The notes under the pieces were generated by a model. The model searched no databases and was not told the origin of the DNA. It worked only from the letters and a program-made list of their open reading frames with translations. From IMG/VR virus record IMGVR_UViG_3300042463_000986, positions 48,071 through 112,070 of that record: DNA of 64,000 nt; one strand, 5' to 3'. The stretch is from a virus. This document shows, piece after piece, positions 1-12,900 of this stretch (the stretch's first letter is position 1; each line of letters opens with the position of its first letter). The position numbers were made by a program, and so were the translations under genes.

Positions 1-1
1 A

Positions 2-1111
2 AATGAGCTTTGGAATAAAGATAGTTATTCTTCTAAATGGATTCCTAAAGTAAAAGAAGCTTTTAACAACCCTACTAAAGCTAGAGATCTTATTTCTCGT
101 TTAGAAAACTATGGTGGACAAGATGCAGAGGATGTAAAAAATGCTTTGAAAAAAGGCAAAACTTTTGAGGAAAAAAAGAATATTGCTATGAGATTGGCTA
201 CTGATAAGAAAGTGGGCCCATATCATAAAATAATGAACGATCTTATTGATATAAAAAGAACTCCTGCAGAAACTATTATTGATAGACAAAGACCAACATT
301 AGGAGGGTTTGAACCAAAAGGAGGACCAATAGATTTTAGAAAAGCAGTTCCTGAAGAAAAGCAAAAAGGAAAATTTAACTGGAGAGGGTTGGCAGAGTCA
401 GCAATATCTAATTTAAATCCTTTGTTTAGACCAACAGACCAAGAACCATTAGATCCTTCTCAATTAATGGCAGAGCAATATGCTTTAGCAACAAATCAAT
501 TAGAACCTGTTCAGGCCCAGTCTTACAAACCACTACTAGAACAACCATTTGATATTTCTCTACAGGATCAATTAAATGCTAATCAAGCAGATTTTAATGC
601 AATTCAAAGGACAGTGAGAAATAATCCAGCTGCTCTATCAGCTTTAGCTGCTCAAAAATACGGAGCTAATTCTGGTGTATTAGGCAATCAATTTAGAATG
701 AACCAAGCGGAAAGAGCAGGTGTTTATAATAGGAACAGAGGAACACTAAATGATGCTCAGTTAAAAAATCTAACTCTTTACGATCAACAATACACTAGAC
801 AAGCTCAAGCAAAAACAAATACAAAACAACAAGCTCAAGCAGCTCTTAGTTCTATTTCTGACAAAATGGCTAAAAACAGATTAGAAAACAAAACATTAGG
901 CATATACGAAAATCTATATAATTATAGATTTGGACCTAAAGGGCAGGCTATTAATTACAATGATCCTGCACAGTTTAATTTAGAAGGAAACCCTTTTGCT
1001 AGACCCACTACTGTGGACACTAAAAAATCTTCAAAAGAGGACACTGGGAAATATGGGGCTAAAATAAAATCTAGAAATGGATCTATTGTAAAAGCTATTA
1101 AAAACCTATAA
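2..1111 (+). CDS. Phage internal/structural protein, 5' partial
   Basis: The reading frame is open from the window edge to a TAA, so the true start lies upstream and about 369 residues are visible. The visible part is hydrophilic and rich in Gln, Asn and Ala. Its middle (roughly nt 500-900) is predicted helical, with many Q/N/A/R residues, and the C-terminus is basic (ends in KAIKNL). No enzymatic motif is visible. It lies directly before the three giant genes. In crAss-like phages this position holds internal 'cargo' or tail-associated proteins, so a virion role is inferred from context only. A promoter in the following gap separates it from the 919-aa gene. Confidence 0.7.
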   Translation, partial: NELWNKDSYSSKWIPKVKEAFNNPTKARDLISRLENYGGQDAEDVKNALKKGKTFEEKKNIAMRLATDKKVGPYHKIMNDLIDIKRTPAETIIDRQRPTLGGFEPKGGPIDFRKAVPEEKQKGKFNWRGLAESAISNLNPLFRPTDQEPLDPSQLMAEQYALATNQLEPVQAQSYKPLLEQPFDISLQDQLNANQADFNAIQRTVRNNPAALSALAAQKYGANSGVLGNQFRMNQAERAGVYNRNRGTLNDAQLKNLTLYDQQYTRQAQAKTNTKQQAQAALSSISDKMAKNRLENKTLGIYENLYNYRFGPKGQAINYNDPAQFNLEGNPFARPTTVDTKKSSKEDTGKYGAKIKSRNGSIVKAIKNL

Positions 1112-1151
1112 TTAATTCGATTATACCAGATTAATAAAAACTGTTATATCT

Positions 1152-1183
1152 TTTGGTATATAAAATATTTTAAATTACTTTTG
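1152..1183 (+). promoter_or_regulatory. Bacteroidota-type promoter for the giant-gene operon
   Basis: TTTG at 1152-1155, 20 bases, then TACTTTTG at 1176-1183. This matches the TTTG-N19..21-TAnnTTTG pattern of Bacteroidota sigma-A promoters. The ATG of the 919-aa gene lies 15 bases downstream, so the leader would be only a few bases long. Confidence 0.7.
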
Positions 1184-1197
1184 TTAATTCTTATAAT

Positions 1198-3957
1198 ATG
1201 GCCTCATTTACCGATACACAGATACAACCATTTAACCCCTATGTGCAACAACTTCCTGTTGATGCTATGGTTAAAGTGGGCATGGCTAAACAGCAACAAT
1301 ATGACCAAGGAGTACAAAAAATCCAGGGATATATTGATAATATTGCTGGTATGGACGTTTCTAGGGATGTAGATAAAGAACATTTAAAGTCTAAGTTAAA
1401 TGAACTTGGTGGAAAATTAAGAACCGTAGCTTCGGGGGATTTTTCTAACCAACAATTGGTTAATTCTGTAGGGGGAATGGCTACACAAATTGTTAAAGAT
1501 CCATTTGTTCAAGCAGCTGTATATTCAACAGCTAATGACAGAGAACAGAACAAACAAATGGAAGCTGATGAAAAAGCTGGTAAACTAACCCCACAAGCAA
1601 GATATTATTATGACCTTAAAAGGAATGCTTATTTATCAAACCCCAATTTAAAAGATCAGTCTGGAAAACCAATAAAATTTTCAGGGCAATATACACCTTC
1701 TTGGGATATTGAAAAAAATCTTATAGAGGCTGTAAAGGCTGTAGGGGATAGTAAATATGAAGCACAGCAGGTATTTAAAACAGATCCTGCTGGTAAAATA
1801 TTATACGATAAAGCAGGAGCTCCTATACTTTCTGAATATGCTGTAGAAGAAATAAAACAAGGGAAGTTCAGTGAAAAAATTGCTGCAGCTATTGACACTG
1901 TTTTGAGTAGACCAGAAGCTAAGCAAGAAATGGCTATGCGTGGTGTTTATAATTATAGAGGATATAATAAATTAGATGATTTTGTTCGCCAATATGAGGA
2001 AGAAAAGAACAAAGGAGTTTCTATTTTAGAATCTAAGAGATTAGATCTTCTATCTAAAGGAGCTTCTGAAACAGATCCTGAAAAGAAAAAATTAATACAA
2101 AGTCTTATAGACAAAACAGATAATGATATTTCCACTTTAAAACAATATGGCGATGAAAAAATACAGAGAGCCAGACAAGTGGGTGATCTTGATACATGGA
2201 AATCATTAGTGTACGAACAAGGATTAAAAAATAAATTCACAGAAGCTTATACAACAGAAACAATAAGTAGAAAATATGTTGAAAGTGCTCCTTGGAAAGC
2301 TGAAAGACAACGTATTAAAGATGAAAGAGATTGGTGGGCAGACCAACAAAATATTAAACAGGGATGGTCTAGAATAGATATTTCTAAACAACAACTTGCT
2401 TTAGATAAAGAAAAATGGAAAAACGATCCTAATAATCCAGATAAACCTTTAACCCCTGGTTCAGACTATTTAACAAAATCATTAAATGATGTAGAAGTTT
2501 TTTCTAATTGGATAGAAAAAGGACAAAAAATAGAAGAAAGTGCTAAGAAAACAAAAGATCAATTTGTCTTTAATTATGTTAAAGCAATAAATTTTGCAAA
2601 TGGTAAATCTGTTTCTGATGAAGATATAAGAAAAAATATTACTGAGTGGGAAAAAAATGCTCCTGGATATATAGATAGGACTTATGATAGGGCTAAAGAT
2701 GATATTCAAAAAAATCCCAAAAATCCATATTATACACCTCTTCTTACACAATTACCTGTAGCAGAAGCTAATCAAAGAGCTTTAAGTGATTATTCAAATG
2801 AAGTGAAAGACTTGAATAAACATCCCGATGTTTTAAGTGCAGGTTCTGGAGAAAATTTAGATTTTACTAAATTAGGGAAAGGCCTACCTTCTTTTAATAT
2901 ATCATTAAGTGAAGATGATGTTTTATTAGGAGGAACTAGGATGCCTTTTCAAGAGAAAAAACATTTTAATTTTCAAATAACACCTAAAGATATTCTTAAT
3001 GCTAGTTTGGTTTATAATAATGATTTTTTAAAAAATCAGGAATATTCTGCATTTGCTAAACAGGCTAAAGAAGAATTAGAAAAAAAATTTGGTAGCCAAG
3101 CGTATAGAATACCTGGTTTAATTGGTTCTCCTGTTGTTAGACTTTATGCAAAAGATGCGGGGGTTAGTGAAGAAGGGATAGAAAGGATTTTTAATACTAG
3201 TAAATTAATTACATCTAGTGTAGGTCAAAATGTTTTATCTGCTAAAGCAAAAGTGTTAAAACAAAAAATGTTAGGCAATGAGCCTCTAGTTGTTTCGTTA
3301 TATCCTGAGGATGCTAAGGAGCCCCAAATTAAATCTGTCAATCAACGACTTAATGAAGTGATTGATAATTATAAAGGAACAATAGATGTTGACAAATTTA
3401 CTAACTTTTTAGCAGGAAAAGATAGAGACAAGTATAATGTTTCTATTGGTGTTGATAGAGGAACTCCTGGAAGTTATGGAGAAACTTTTACATTAGACCT
3501 TTATGATGGAAACACTTTAGTACAACAATTACCTATTGATAAAAGATCAGCAAATTATATAAAAGGAGCAGTTATTAATCTTCCTGCCCCTGTTTCAGAT
3601 GTTAATAGAAAAATTGCATGGAGTGAAAACAACAGAACAACAAATTCTATAACAGGAGATCCAAACAACCCTGTTGCATATACAGGTGCTTATTATCCAC
3701 CATCATTCTTTCATCAAAGACAAGAAACAGATATTTTAGGAGCAGATATAAAAGTTAATGATCTTGGTCAACATAATATTTACTTTTATATAAAAGATGG
3801 AGAAGGTAATGTAAGAGGTATTGCTGATAAAAATCCAGGAGATATATACCCTGTTGCATATCCATCTGCTGATGCAGCACAGTCTTTTATAAATAGCTTA
3901 ACTCCAGGTAGACTTCAAACAATTAAAACACTTAGTGGATTAAACTTTAAAAAATGA
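1198..3957 (+). CDS. Giant-operon protein 1 (919 aa), putative virion/ejected protein
   Basis: Function is not recognised by motif. The protein is hydrophilic and mostly helical. Its N-terminus contains the phrase PFNPYVQQLPVDAMVKVG, a kind of opening I associate with proteins preceding the RNA polymerase gene in crAss-like phages (recalled, not checked). Charged helical stretches run through residues 250-480 and a more beta-like, Gly/Pro-containing region fills the last 250 residues. There is no signal peptide or clear membrane segment. The ATG follows a good promoter by 15 bases, and the TGA overlaps the next ATG (ATGA), so it is probably translationally coupled to the 4157-aa polymerase protein. 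A role as an internal protein ejected with the polymerase is inferred. Confidence 0.8.
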   Translation: MASFTDTQIQPFNPYVQQLPVDAMVKVGMAKQQQYDQGVQKIQGYIDNIAGMDVSRDVDKEHLKSKLNELGGKLRTVASGDFSNQQLVNSVGGMATQIVKDPFVQAAVYSTANDREQNKQMEADEKAGKLTPQARYYYDLKRNAYLSNPNLKDQSGKPIKFSGQYTPSWDIEKNLIEAVKAVGDSKYEAQQVFKTDPAGKILYDKAGAPILSEYAVEEIKQGKFSEKIAAAIDTVLSRPEAKQEMAMRGVYNYRGYNKLDDFVRQYEEEKNKGVSILESKRLDLLSKGASETDPEKKKLIQSLIDKTDNDISTLKQYGDEKIQRARQVGDLDTWKSLVYEQGLKNKFTEAYTTETISRKYVESAPWKAERQRIKDERDWWADQQNIKQGWSRIDISKQQLALDKEKWKNDPNNPDKPLTPGSDYLTKSLNDVEVFSNWIEKGQKIEESAKKTKDQFVFNYVKAINFANGKSVSDEDIRKNITEWEKNAPGYIDRTYDRAKDDIQKNPKNPYYTPLLTQLPVAEANQRALSDYSNEVKDLNKHPDVLSAGSGENLDFTKLGKGLPSFNISLSEDDVLLGGTRMPFQEKKHFNFQITPKDILNASLVYNNDFLKNQEYSAFAKQAKEELEKKFGSQAYRIPGLIGSPVVRLYAKDAGVSEEGIERIFNTSKLITSSVGQNVLSAKAKVLKQKMLGNEPLVVSLYPEDAKEPQIKSVNQRLNEVIDNYKGTIDVDKFTNFLAGKDRDKYNVSIGVDRGTPGSYGETFTLDLYDGNTLVQQLPIDKRSANYIKGAVINLPAPVSDVNRKIAWSENNRTTNSITGDPNNPVAYTGAYYPPSFFHQRQETDILGADIKVNDLGQHNIYFYIKDGEGNVRGIADKNPGDIYPVAYPSADAAQSFINSLTPGRLQTIKTLSGLNFKK

Positions 3958-6900
3958 GTGATCAAAACTTCTTAGATTGGGCAAATAATATTAAAAATGA
4001 AGGTCTAGCTAGATTGGATGAGGGTATTCCTCAAGGAGTGGGACCTAGTGGGTCTGGTGGAGAGAATAGAAACAATCCTTTAGAAGATCTTCAGAGAGCT
4101 AGAATGGAAGCTTTCGGTATGGAAGATACAAGCAAATATGCTTATTCCACCCAAGAAACTTCCAAGAGATACCCTAAAACATTTAGGAATGTTGATAATG
4201 AAGAGTTATATGCCCAAGGACAAGCTTGGACAAACAAAATGATTAATGGTGTAGGCAAAGGACTTGCTTTAACAGGAACCACATTTTTACAGTCTACAGC
4301 TGGATTGGTTAATGGTGTGGCTAATTGGGCCCAAACAGGAAAGTTTTCATCATTTTATGATAATGATTTTAATAGAAGTCTAGATGAATTTAATCAAGAT
4401 CTTGAAGATAAATGGGCTAACTATTATACAAAAGAAGAAAAAGACGCAGATTGGTACTCTCCTAAGAAATGGTTTACAGCTAATTTCTTCTGGGATGGCA
4501 TTATTAAAAATATGGGATTTTCAGCAGGAGCTGCTTTATCTGGAGGTGTGTATGCTTCTGTTTTAAAAGCTCTTCCTCTTACATCAAAACTATTTGCAGC
4601 AGGTAAATCTGCAGAAGCTTTAGTGGCTACAGAAGAGGCTCTTCTTGCTGCTGATAAAGGAGCTAGCATGTTTGGTAAGATAAAAAGTATTTCTGATAAA
4701 TACCTATCTACATATAATAGTCTTAATGCTGGTGGTAGAGCTGTTGTTGCAGGACTTGCTACAACAGGAGAGGCAGGATTTGAAGCTTATAATAATTCTA
4801 ATGAATTTAGAAAAAAGAAAATAGAGGAATATAAAGCACAAAACTTTGGACTTGCTCCAACAGGTGAAGATCTTGAAAAAATTAATAATGAGGCAGAAAA
4901 TGTAGGTACATCTTCTTTCCTTCTTAACACTGCTCTATTAACAGCTACTAACTATATTCAGTTTCCTAAAATACTAGGAGCTTCGTATAAGGCTGAAAAA
5001 GGGATTGTTAATGGTCTTACAAAAGAAGTGGCAGATGTTACTAAAGATGCTGCTGGTAATTTAGTAAAGGCCCCTTCATTCTTTAAAAACAGAGTTTTAT
5101 CTACATTAAATAATATAAGGCCTTACACATTTTCTATATCTGAAGCTTTTGAAGAAGGCGCACAATTTGCTATTCAATCAGGCACACAAGATTATTATAA
5201 TAAAAAATACAGAGGAGCTTCAGCTGATTTTATTGATAGTCTTAAAGAAGGAGTTAAACAAACCCTCACTACTAACGAGGGAATGGAAAATGTCCTTATT
5301 GGTGGTTTATCTGGGGCCTTAATGATGGCTAAAGGGAAAATACAAGAGAGTAGAGAAAAAGCAAAAGATACAGCAGAATTTATTAAAAAAGCCAATGAAT
5401 GGAAATTCTCTGATTTTACAAAGGAAACAATATCTGCTGTTAATAGAGGCACTGCTATTCAAGAGGATAGAGAAAAAGCTTTAAGACAAGGAGATGTTTT
5501 AGAGAGTAAAGATCTTGAACAAGATTATATTATCAACTACCTAACACCTAGAATTAAATATGGCAGAATGGATCTTGTTCGTTCTGACATAGAAGATTAT
5601 AGAAAATTAGCAATGACTGAAGAAGGATTTGCACAATTAAAGGCGGAGGGTAAAGCATTAGAGGGAGACACTAGAGAGCAATATTTACAGAGAATAGAAA
5701 ATCTTGAACAAACTGCTGATAGCATAAAATCTTTATACCAATCTATTAATTTAAGATATGGTAATCTTATCACCAAAGATGGTAAACCTGTATACTCTCC
5801 AGAGACAATAAATAAAATGATTTATGCTGCTACTAAAGTGGCAGATTATGATAAAAGAATACCACAACTATCTGGTTCTTTGGAGGCTATAAATATAGAT
5901 GTTGATACAGTTATTAATGATGTTGTAGCTGGAAGTAGTGATTCTTTTAATGCTGCTATGGCAGAAATTGATGCTCTTGGTAAAAATTTATTACCAGAAA
6001 AAGTGGCAGATCTTAAAATAGCTTTAGAAGATGTGGCTGAATTATCTGCACGTAGAGCTAAGTTTTTAGATGAATATAATGATATTAAAAACAATCCAGA
6101 GAAATATACAGAAGAGGAAGAAGAAGAATTTGCTCCTGATACAAAAATTAAAGAAAAGCAGATTGTTAAAATTAAGACAAAAGATGGGGAAGAAGATATT
6201 GAAGTGGGTACAGAGTATTATTTAGGTAGTGTTGTCTCTTATAGTAAAGATGGTAAAGAAGTTCATAACTTTCCTAAGTTAACAATTCTTGGTGAAAATG
6301 AGGATGGCACAATAAGAATAAAAGGGTCTACAGGAATTATTAAAAATATATCTAAGGAAGAACTGGCTAGTTATAAGTTGGGGAAGGTGAGTGATACAGA
6401 AAAAAATAAAAAAGCTAAGTTTTACATGGATAATATTAATACCGTATATGAACATTACGGTATTAAAGTGAATGGACAGCCTGCAAAAGGAAGACTTCAA
6501 TATTCTCCTAAAGAAGGAATTTTATTATTTGTATACAAAGATGCAAAAGGAAAAATAAGAACAAAAGAAATTGTAGGACAAGACTTTAAAGCTAAAGAAG
6601 GCTACCAACATGGAATGATAAAAGCTTTTGGTACTCTTACAGCTGTTCAACAAAAATCAGAAGAAGAGTTTGCTGCTGAAAGAGACGCAAGAATAGAAGC
6701 AAGAAGAGCTAGTAGACTTGAAATACTTACTAATTTATTTGACAATCTTTCTGCTAAGCTAGACAAAACTAATACACTTATTGCTCAGAAAAAAGAGCAA
6801 GTGGATAGGATTGTTGAGGAGATGAAAGTATTAGAAGAAAAAATTAGTAGTGGTGCTATCACTAAGAAAAACAATTTTAAATCTTCTACAAATAAAGCAA

Positions 6901-9900
6901 TTAAAGCTGCTAATAGACTTTCTAGAATGAAGGAAGACCTTCGTTTAGAAATAGAAGCATTAGAAGCTGAAAGAGATGAGATAGAGTTTAATCAGTCTTA
7001 TGTAGCTGATATGGCTCAAAATATTGATGAGTTTCCTGAGGAAGGAAAAGATTTATTAGAAGATCTTAATGAGCAAGCTTTAAATTTAAACCTATTACAA
7101 GAAAGTGTAGGAAAACAAATTAATGCTTTGTCTAAATTAATGGATCAAGTGGACGGTGCATTAAAAACAGCTGTTGATTTTGCATTAGATCTTATTAAAA
7201 AGTTTGAAGCAAAATATCCAAATCTTCCATATACACCATTAGGACTTGTAGAGTTTTTAAATAAAGATCTTTCTGCTAAAGGTGTCTATCCAGATTATCA
7301 ATCTTACTTACAGGCAAACCCAAATCTATTATCAGATCTTTCTGAATTTGAAAGAGATATTGCTGATATAGATGAACTTGACGTCATTCCTAATGAAAGA
7401 TCTTTAGAAGAACTTAGGAAAGAAATGGAGGGGTTACAAAATCAGCTTAAAGAGGTAGAAAAAGAAATTAAAGCAAAAGAATTAATTTTAAATACATTTG
7501 AGGAAGTAGCTAAAAAACATAAACAACAAAAAGAACAGGAAGCTAGACTGGCTAAAAATGAAGAGTTTAAACAAGCTATTTTAGGAACAATGGTAGCTGA
7601 TCAACAAACTCTTCAGTATGATGAAACTTATGAGCCTGATGCTAAAAAGGATGACATTTCTATTGTCACTAGTACAAAGGTGCCTTCAAAGTCAGACAAG
7701 CCTCATCATATAAGAGCTAATAAGTTTGGTAACAATTTCCCCACTCTTCCTAATAAAGCAAATATCCGTGGTGTATTAGTTACAATTAACAACCAAGCTA
7801 GTCTTATACCTGGATTAATAGATAGACTTTTTGGAGAAGGCACACCAGAGCAAAAAGCAGGAGTGATAGCTCTTGTTATGGTTAATACAGATGGAGAACT
7901 TGTTGATGTTAATGGAGAAGTTATTCCTGAAGGAGTAGATAAATTAGATAATGCAATATATCAGGTGATGCCTGATGAGGGATTAGAATGGAGTGCTGAA
8001 TATAGTAAGAGTGGTAAGCCATCTTCTATGTTTAGAAGTACCACTCCAGATAATGTTAAAAAGGCATTAATAGAGCAGTATAAAACATGGAGAGATGGTA
8101 TATTATCAACTGTTGACCTTGTACAATATAGAATAGACGCTTCATTTGGTATTTTACAAAATGAAAAATATACAGATGATAAAGGAGTTGAACAGACTAA
8201 CTACCGAGCTAAAAACTCTGTAGAAGAGGCTGGACTTGTTCCAAAAGGATTAGAAAACAATAATGTAATTGTTCTTCGTACTACAGAAGGTGCGGAAGAA
8301 AATGGTAGCGTTACATTTACTAATGCTAAAGGTAGACCATTATTAAAGACAGCAAATGGTCTTGTTAAACTAAACAATAGAAAGTTTAATGAGAAAGAAG
8401 CTTCTTTAATATATAATATGATTTTAAGACTTTCTAGAAATGTAGAAAAAGATGGTAATGCTAAATCAGCAGATTCTTTAGTTATATTAGATTGGCTCAA
8501 ATCTGTTGTATATTGGGGAGTTCCTAAAGTGGTTGATGGTAACAGAAAGAATCCAGGATATAACAGTATATGGTTTGAAAAAGATGCAGATGGAATATTA
8601 AAATTATTCTTATCTGGAAAAGGAGGAAACATTCCTTTTGGTCCATTATCCATTCAAGAAAACCAAGATAATTTAATGTCTCTTATACAGGACATGTATA
8701 ATAATGTTAATGCCACTATTATAAATAAATCTTGGAATGAACCTTATTCTGAAATTATTGGTGTTAAAAAAGATGGATCTTTAGAAATAAAAACATGGCC
8801 TAACTACCAATCTTATCTACTATCTAATAAAGATGCGGATGGTAATAAAAGAAATGCAGAGAATATTCCTCTTACAACAATAGCTCGTCCTTTAAAAAAT
8901 GAGGAAGATGTTAATAGAGAAGGGGTTTATTTTACAATCACTGATAATGCGGATAAGTTTGTTATTCCAAAAACAGTGGTAACAACACCGAAGGTGCTAA
9001 CCCCAACAGCCCCAGCAGCTCCTGTAGCTCCTACACCAGCAGCTAAAATAGTTGTTGATGGCTATACATTTGATGGAGAGGCAAAAAATAACATTACCCT
9101 TTTAGGTAAATATAATATTAATTTTTCATATGATGCTATAAAAGGAGTGTTTCAAGGAGAACTGTCTGGAGATGGTATCGAAAAAGCAATAGCTGATCTT
9201 AACGCACCAGAAGAACAAATTAAAGATGCTTTTGCAGGATCAATTGTAAAAACTTTAGCTCCACAGATAGAAGAATATAAAAAGAAAGTGGCTGAACAAA
9301 CAGCTCCTGTAGCAGCAGAAATTATAAGTGAGGAAGCTAAAACAGAAATTGCATCTGAAGGAATGACAGAGTCAGATCTTGACAAAATAAGAAGACAAAT
9401 GATGGAATCTTCTGATGAAGATGGTCCTGTGTTTAGAGAGAAAATTGCTAAAGAAATAGAAAAATTTGAGGGAGAGAATTGGCAGAAGGTGGAAAAGTGG
9501 TTAAAAGAAAACTTTCCAAATGTTCCTGTATATAGAGTGAAGAATGTAATACAAGCTACTAATGGTAGACAAGCTTGGGGTATGTTTCAAGACGGTGCTA
9601 TATACATATATGAGAATGCGGAAGTGGGCACTGTTTACCATGAGGTTTTTGAAGCTGTATGGAAAATGTTTTCTGATGCTGAAGAACAAGCTAATGTATT
9701 AGCTGAGTTTAAAGCTAGAAAAGGTTCTTTTATAGACAGACCTACAGGAAAAGAAGTTAAATATTCTGAGGCCACTAATCAAGAAGCTAAAGAACAACTA
9801 GCAGAAGAGTTTAGAGATTATGTAATGTATAAAAAAATTCCAGGTAAACCAACTTCTGGAAGACCATTTATATTAAAATTATTTGCAGACCTCGTTAGTT

Positions 9901-12900
9901 TTATTAAGGAATTTTTTACAGGAAATAAGGCTGGAAGTAATACAGAAAAACTATTCTCTAAAATAGGAAATGGATATTACAAACAATATTCTCCATATCA
10001 CTCAGCACTTTCTTTCGCTAAAGAAGGAGTGATTGATATAGAAGAAGCTATTGCAAATGCTGGGGCAGAGTTTAGTATAATTGGAATGAATGGTCAGGAA
10101 AGACATGATGTTATACAAAACATGACCTACCTCACTTTAAAGAATATTTTCAGAGATAATAAAAGCTTTTTTACTATTCCAAATATTAACAAAACGGAAT
10201 TATATATAAAATTAAAAGACCAAGTTCAAAAAGACATTCTTAAAACTGTAAGTTCTACAAAAGCTTTAATTGAGAAAGGTACATTTACAGAAAAACAAGG
10301 GGCTCCTCACATAGAAAAATCTCTTGCTTTATGGAAGGCTGTAGAAGATAATTGGGATGAGTTTAAATTTAAACACGAGGAATATTTAAGAGGATATTCA
10401 ATAGAATTTGATGAGAATGATAATGCAACATTAACAGATGAGAACAATTCTGGAAAATCAGATTATCAAGATGCTAGAAAAATTGACAATTTTAAAAAGG
10501 CTAATGCAGCTATAAAAATGTTATTATCCACTGTTGCTAGAGTGGATAGAGATGGTAATATGGACCGTTCTACAGTGAATGGTGCTAAGTTAATTCCTAC
10601 TAGTGAGGTTTTTATGAAAGTAATGAACCAAGTTCATAGTGCCAAGACTATAGAAGAAATGTTACAAGGACTTAAAGAATTAGGTTTAAAAGATAATAAT
10701 TATAAAACATTATATGAAAGACTTACTAAATCTGCTATAACTGTTAAAGGAATTGATTATTCTAATTTAACAGAACCACATGAGGCCCAATTACTTGCTT
10801 CATTCTGGAAAACATTTAAGAAAATGAATGCTGATGTAAAAGCAGTGTTTATTCTTTCTAATGATGATGTTGTAATAGGAGATTCAAATCTTTCTTCTGC
10901 AGCAAGACAATTAAGATCAGATTTTATTTCTCAAATAGTTGATGCAATAAAAACTAAGAAAAGTTCTTATTTTGTATATGATGATAAGACTAGAAGATTT
11001 AAAGGAGAGCCTAAATCTGTTCCTAAAACTCTTTTAAGTGCATCAGCAAGAATAGCGTTTTTAGAAAAATTAGGAATATCTTTTACAGAGGAAGAATTAA
11101 AATCTCTTAACAGTGATAAATTAAAAGTATTTAACACAGCTGTAGATGGTATTAGAACAAGTATTGAGCAAGCTAAAGAAATAGCCACTATATCTGGTAA
11201 GGTGTTAGATATTGAGGGCCAGCTATTAAAACTAGCTACAATAAAAGCAATAATTACCACTCCAGAATTTGACAGTACATATTTCAATCTTAATGGAGAA
11301 AGAGTGCAGTCTTTTATAGGAACCAATCCTGGTAGTGATCTTTACGATGTACTTTCTCAGGTTAACAATTTAAATGATGTTCCCGCTCAATATCAGTATT
11401 TATTAACAGATTCTTTTGTTAAGAATTCTGTTATATTAAACAAAATGTTTAATTTAGAGACAGGGGAAAAAAGAGAAGATATTGAAAACTATTTATCTAT
11501 AGGATATGTAGATGGTACAATTAATGAACAGAGTGGTAAGAAAAAAGAATCTTCTAAGTTAACCTATAGAGAAAGATTAATACAAGAAATTAATTTAAAT
11601 CTTAATGGATATTATATGAATCTTGTCCCTGGAGATGCTTCTATGGAATGGATGGCATATATGGGTAATCATGTTTCTGTAAAAAGATTAAGAGCTACAG
11701 GAATGGAAGATGTTAATAAAATATTTAAAGGATATTTTATTTCAGAATTACTATTATCTAGAGATGTAAATAGAAACACAAAAGAGACAAAAACTAGAAA
11801 AAGTACAGATCTTAGATTCTTTAAACCTATTCTTGGAGAGAAGTTGCATAATGATATTGTGAAAGAAACTGGAACTCCAGAAGAAGTTTATAAAAAATAT
11901 GAGTCAAAAATTAATGCTGCTCTAAAGAGTTTTATTGAGGAAGATGTAAATAAATTTAGAAATAATTTACTTTCTTATGGTATTATAAATAAAACAGATT
12001 TAGGCTGGGAAGTGGAAAACATAGCACTTTCAGAGTCTGTGTTTGAAAATATTGATGATTTAAACAGAGAGTTGACAGCTTTGAATATCAACTTTATGAT
12101 TAACAATATAGAACTTCATAAGTTATTATATTCAGATCCTTATCAATACAGCGATGAATTAAAACGTATTAAAAACTTTCTCTCTCCTAGACAACGTTTA
12201 TTAGGATCAGACAATATAAATTCACTATTAAATAATGTTTGGAATAAAGGCTTTAAAAAAGGAGATTTAGGGTATACAGATTTTAATAAAAATTACTTTA
12301 AGACCACAACACTAGCTGATATTGTAGGAGTGATTGATCTTCCTGGATATAAAGAATATGAAGAAACGGATGGTAGTGGTATAATTTCTTTTAAAGCGTA
12401 TAGAAATTTTAGAATTCGTTCTGGAGAATGGAATGAAAACGAAGAGCTTCAATATAAGTTTGATATTAAATTTGAAGAAGCTGCTAAATCAGGAGCCTCT
12501 AAGGAAGAGTTACAAAAGCTTCTTAATAAGAATCCTGCTGCAAAGAGTGCTTATACACCAGTTAAACCTATTGTAGCTGGAAATAAAGATAATGGTAAAA
12601 ATTACAATGATGTAATGCTAGACAAGTTTGCATTATATCCATTATCATATAGAGTGATGTATGAGATAAATGCTTCTTCCAACGCATTAAAGCTTTATGA
12701 TAAAATGCAGGAAGAAAACATTGATTATGTAGTGTTTAAGAGTGCTAGAAAAGTGGGAGCTGAAAAAACTAATTCTGTATATAACGAGGATGGTAGTTTT
12801 AACACTAATGAGTTTGAAGGAGTGTTCAATGTTCCTTTTGACATAATGAGTGTTCAATCTGAAGTGCCTTCTAAAGACACTCCTTTGGTAACTAGAGGAT

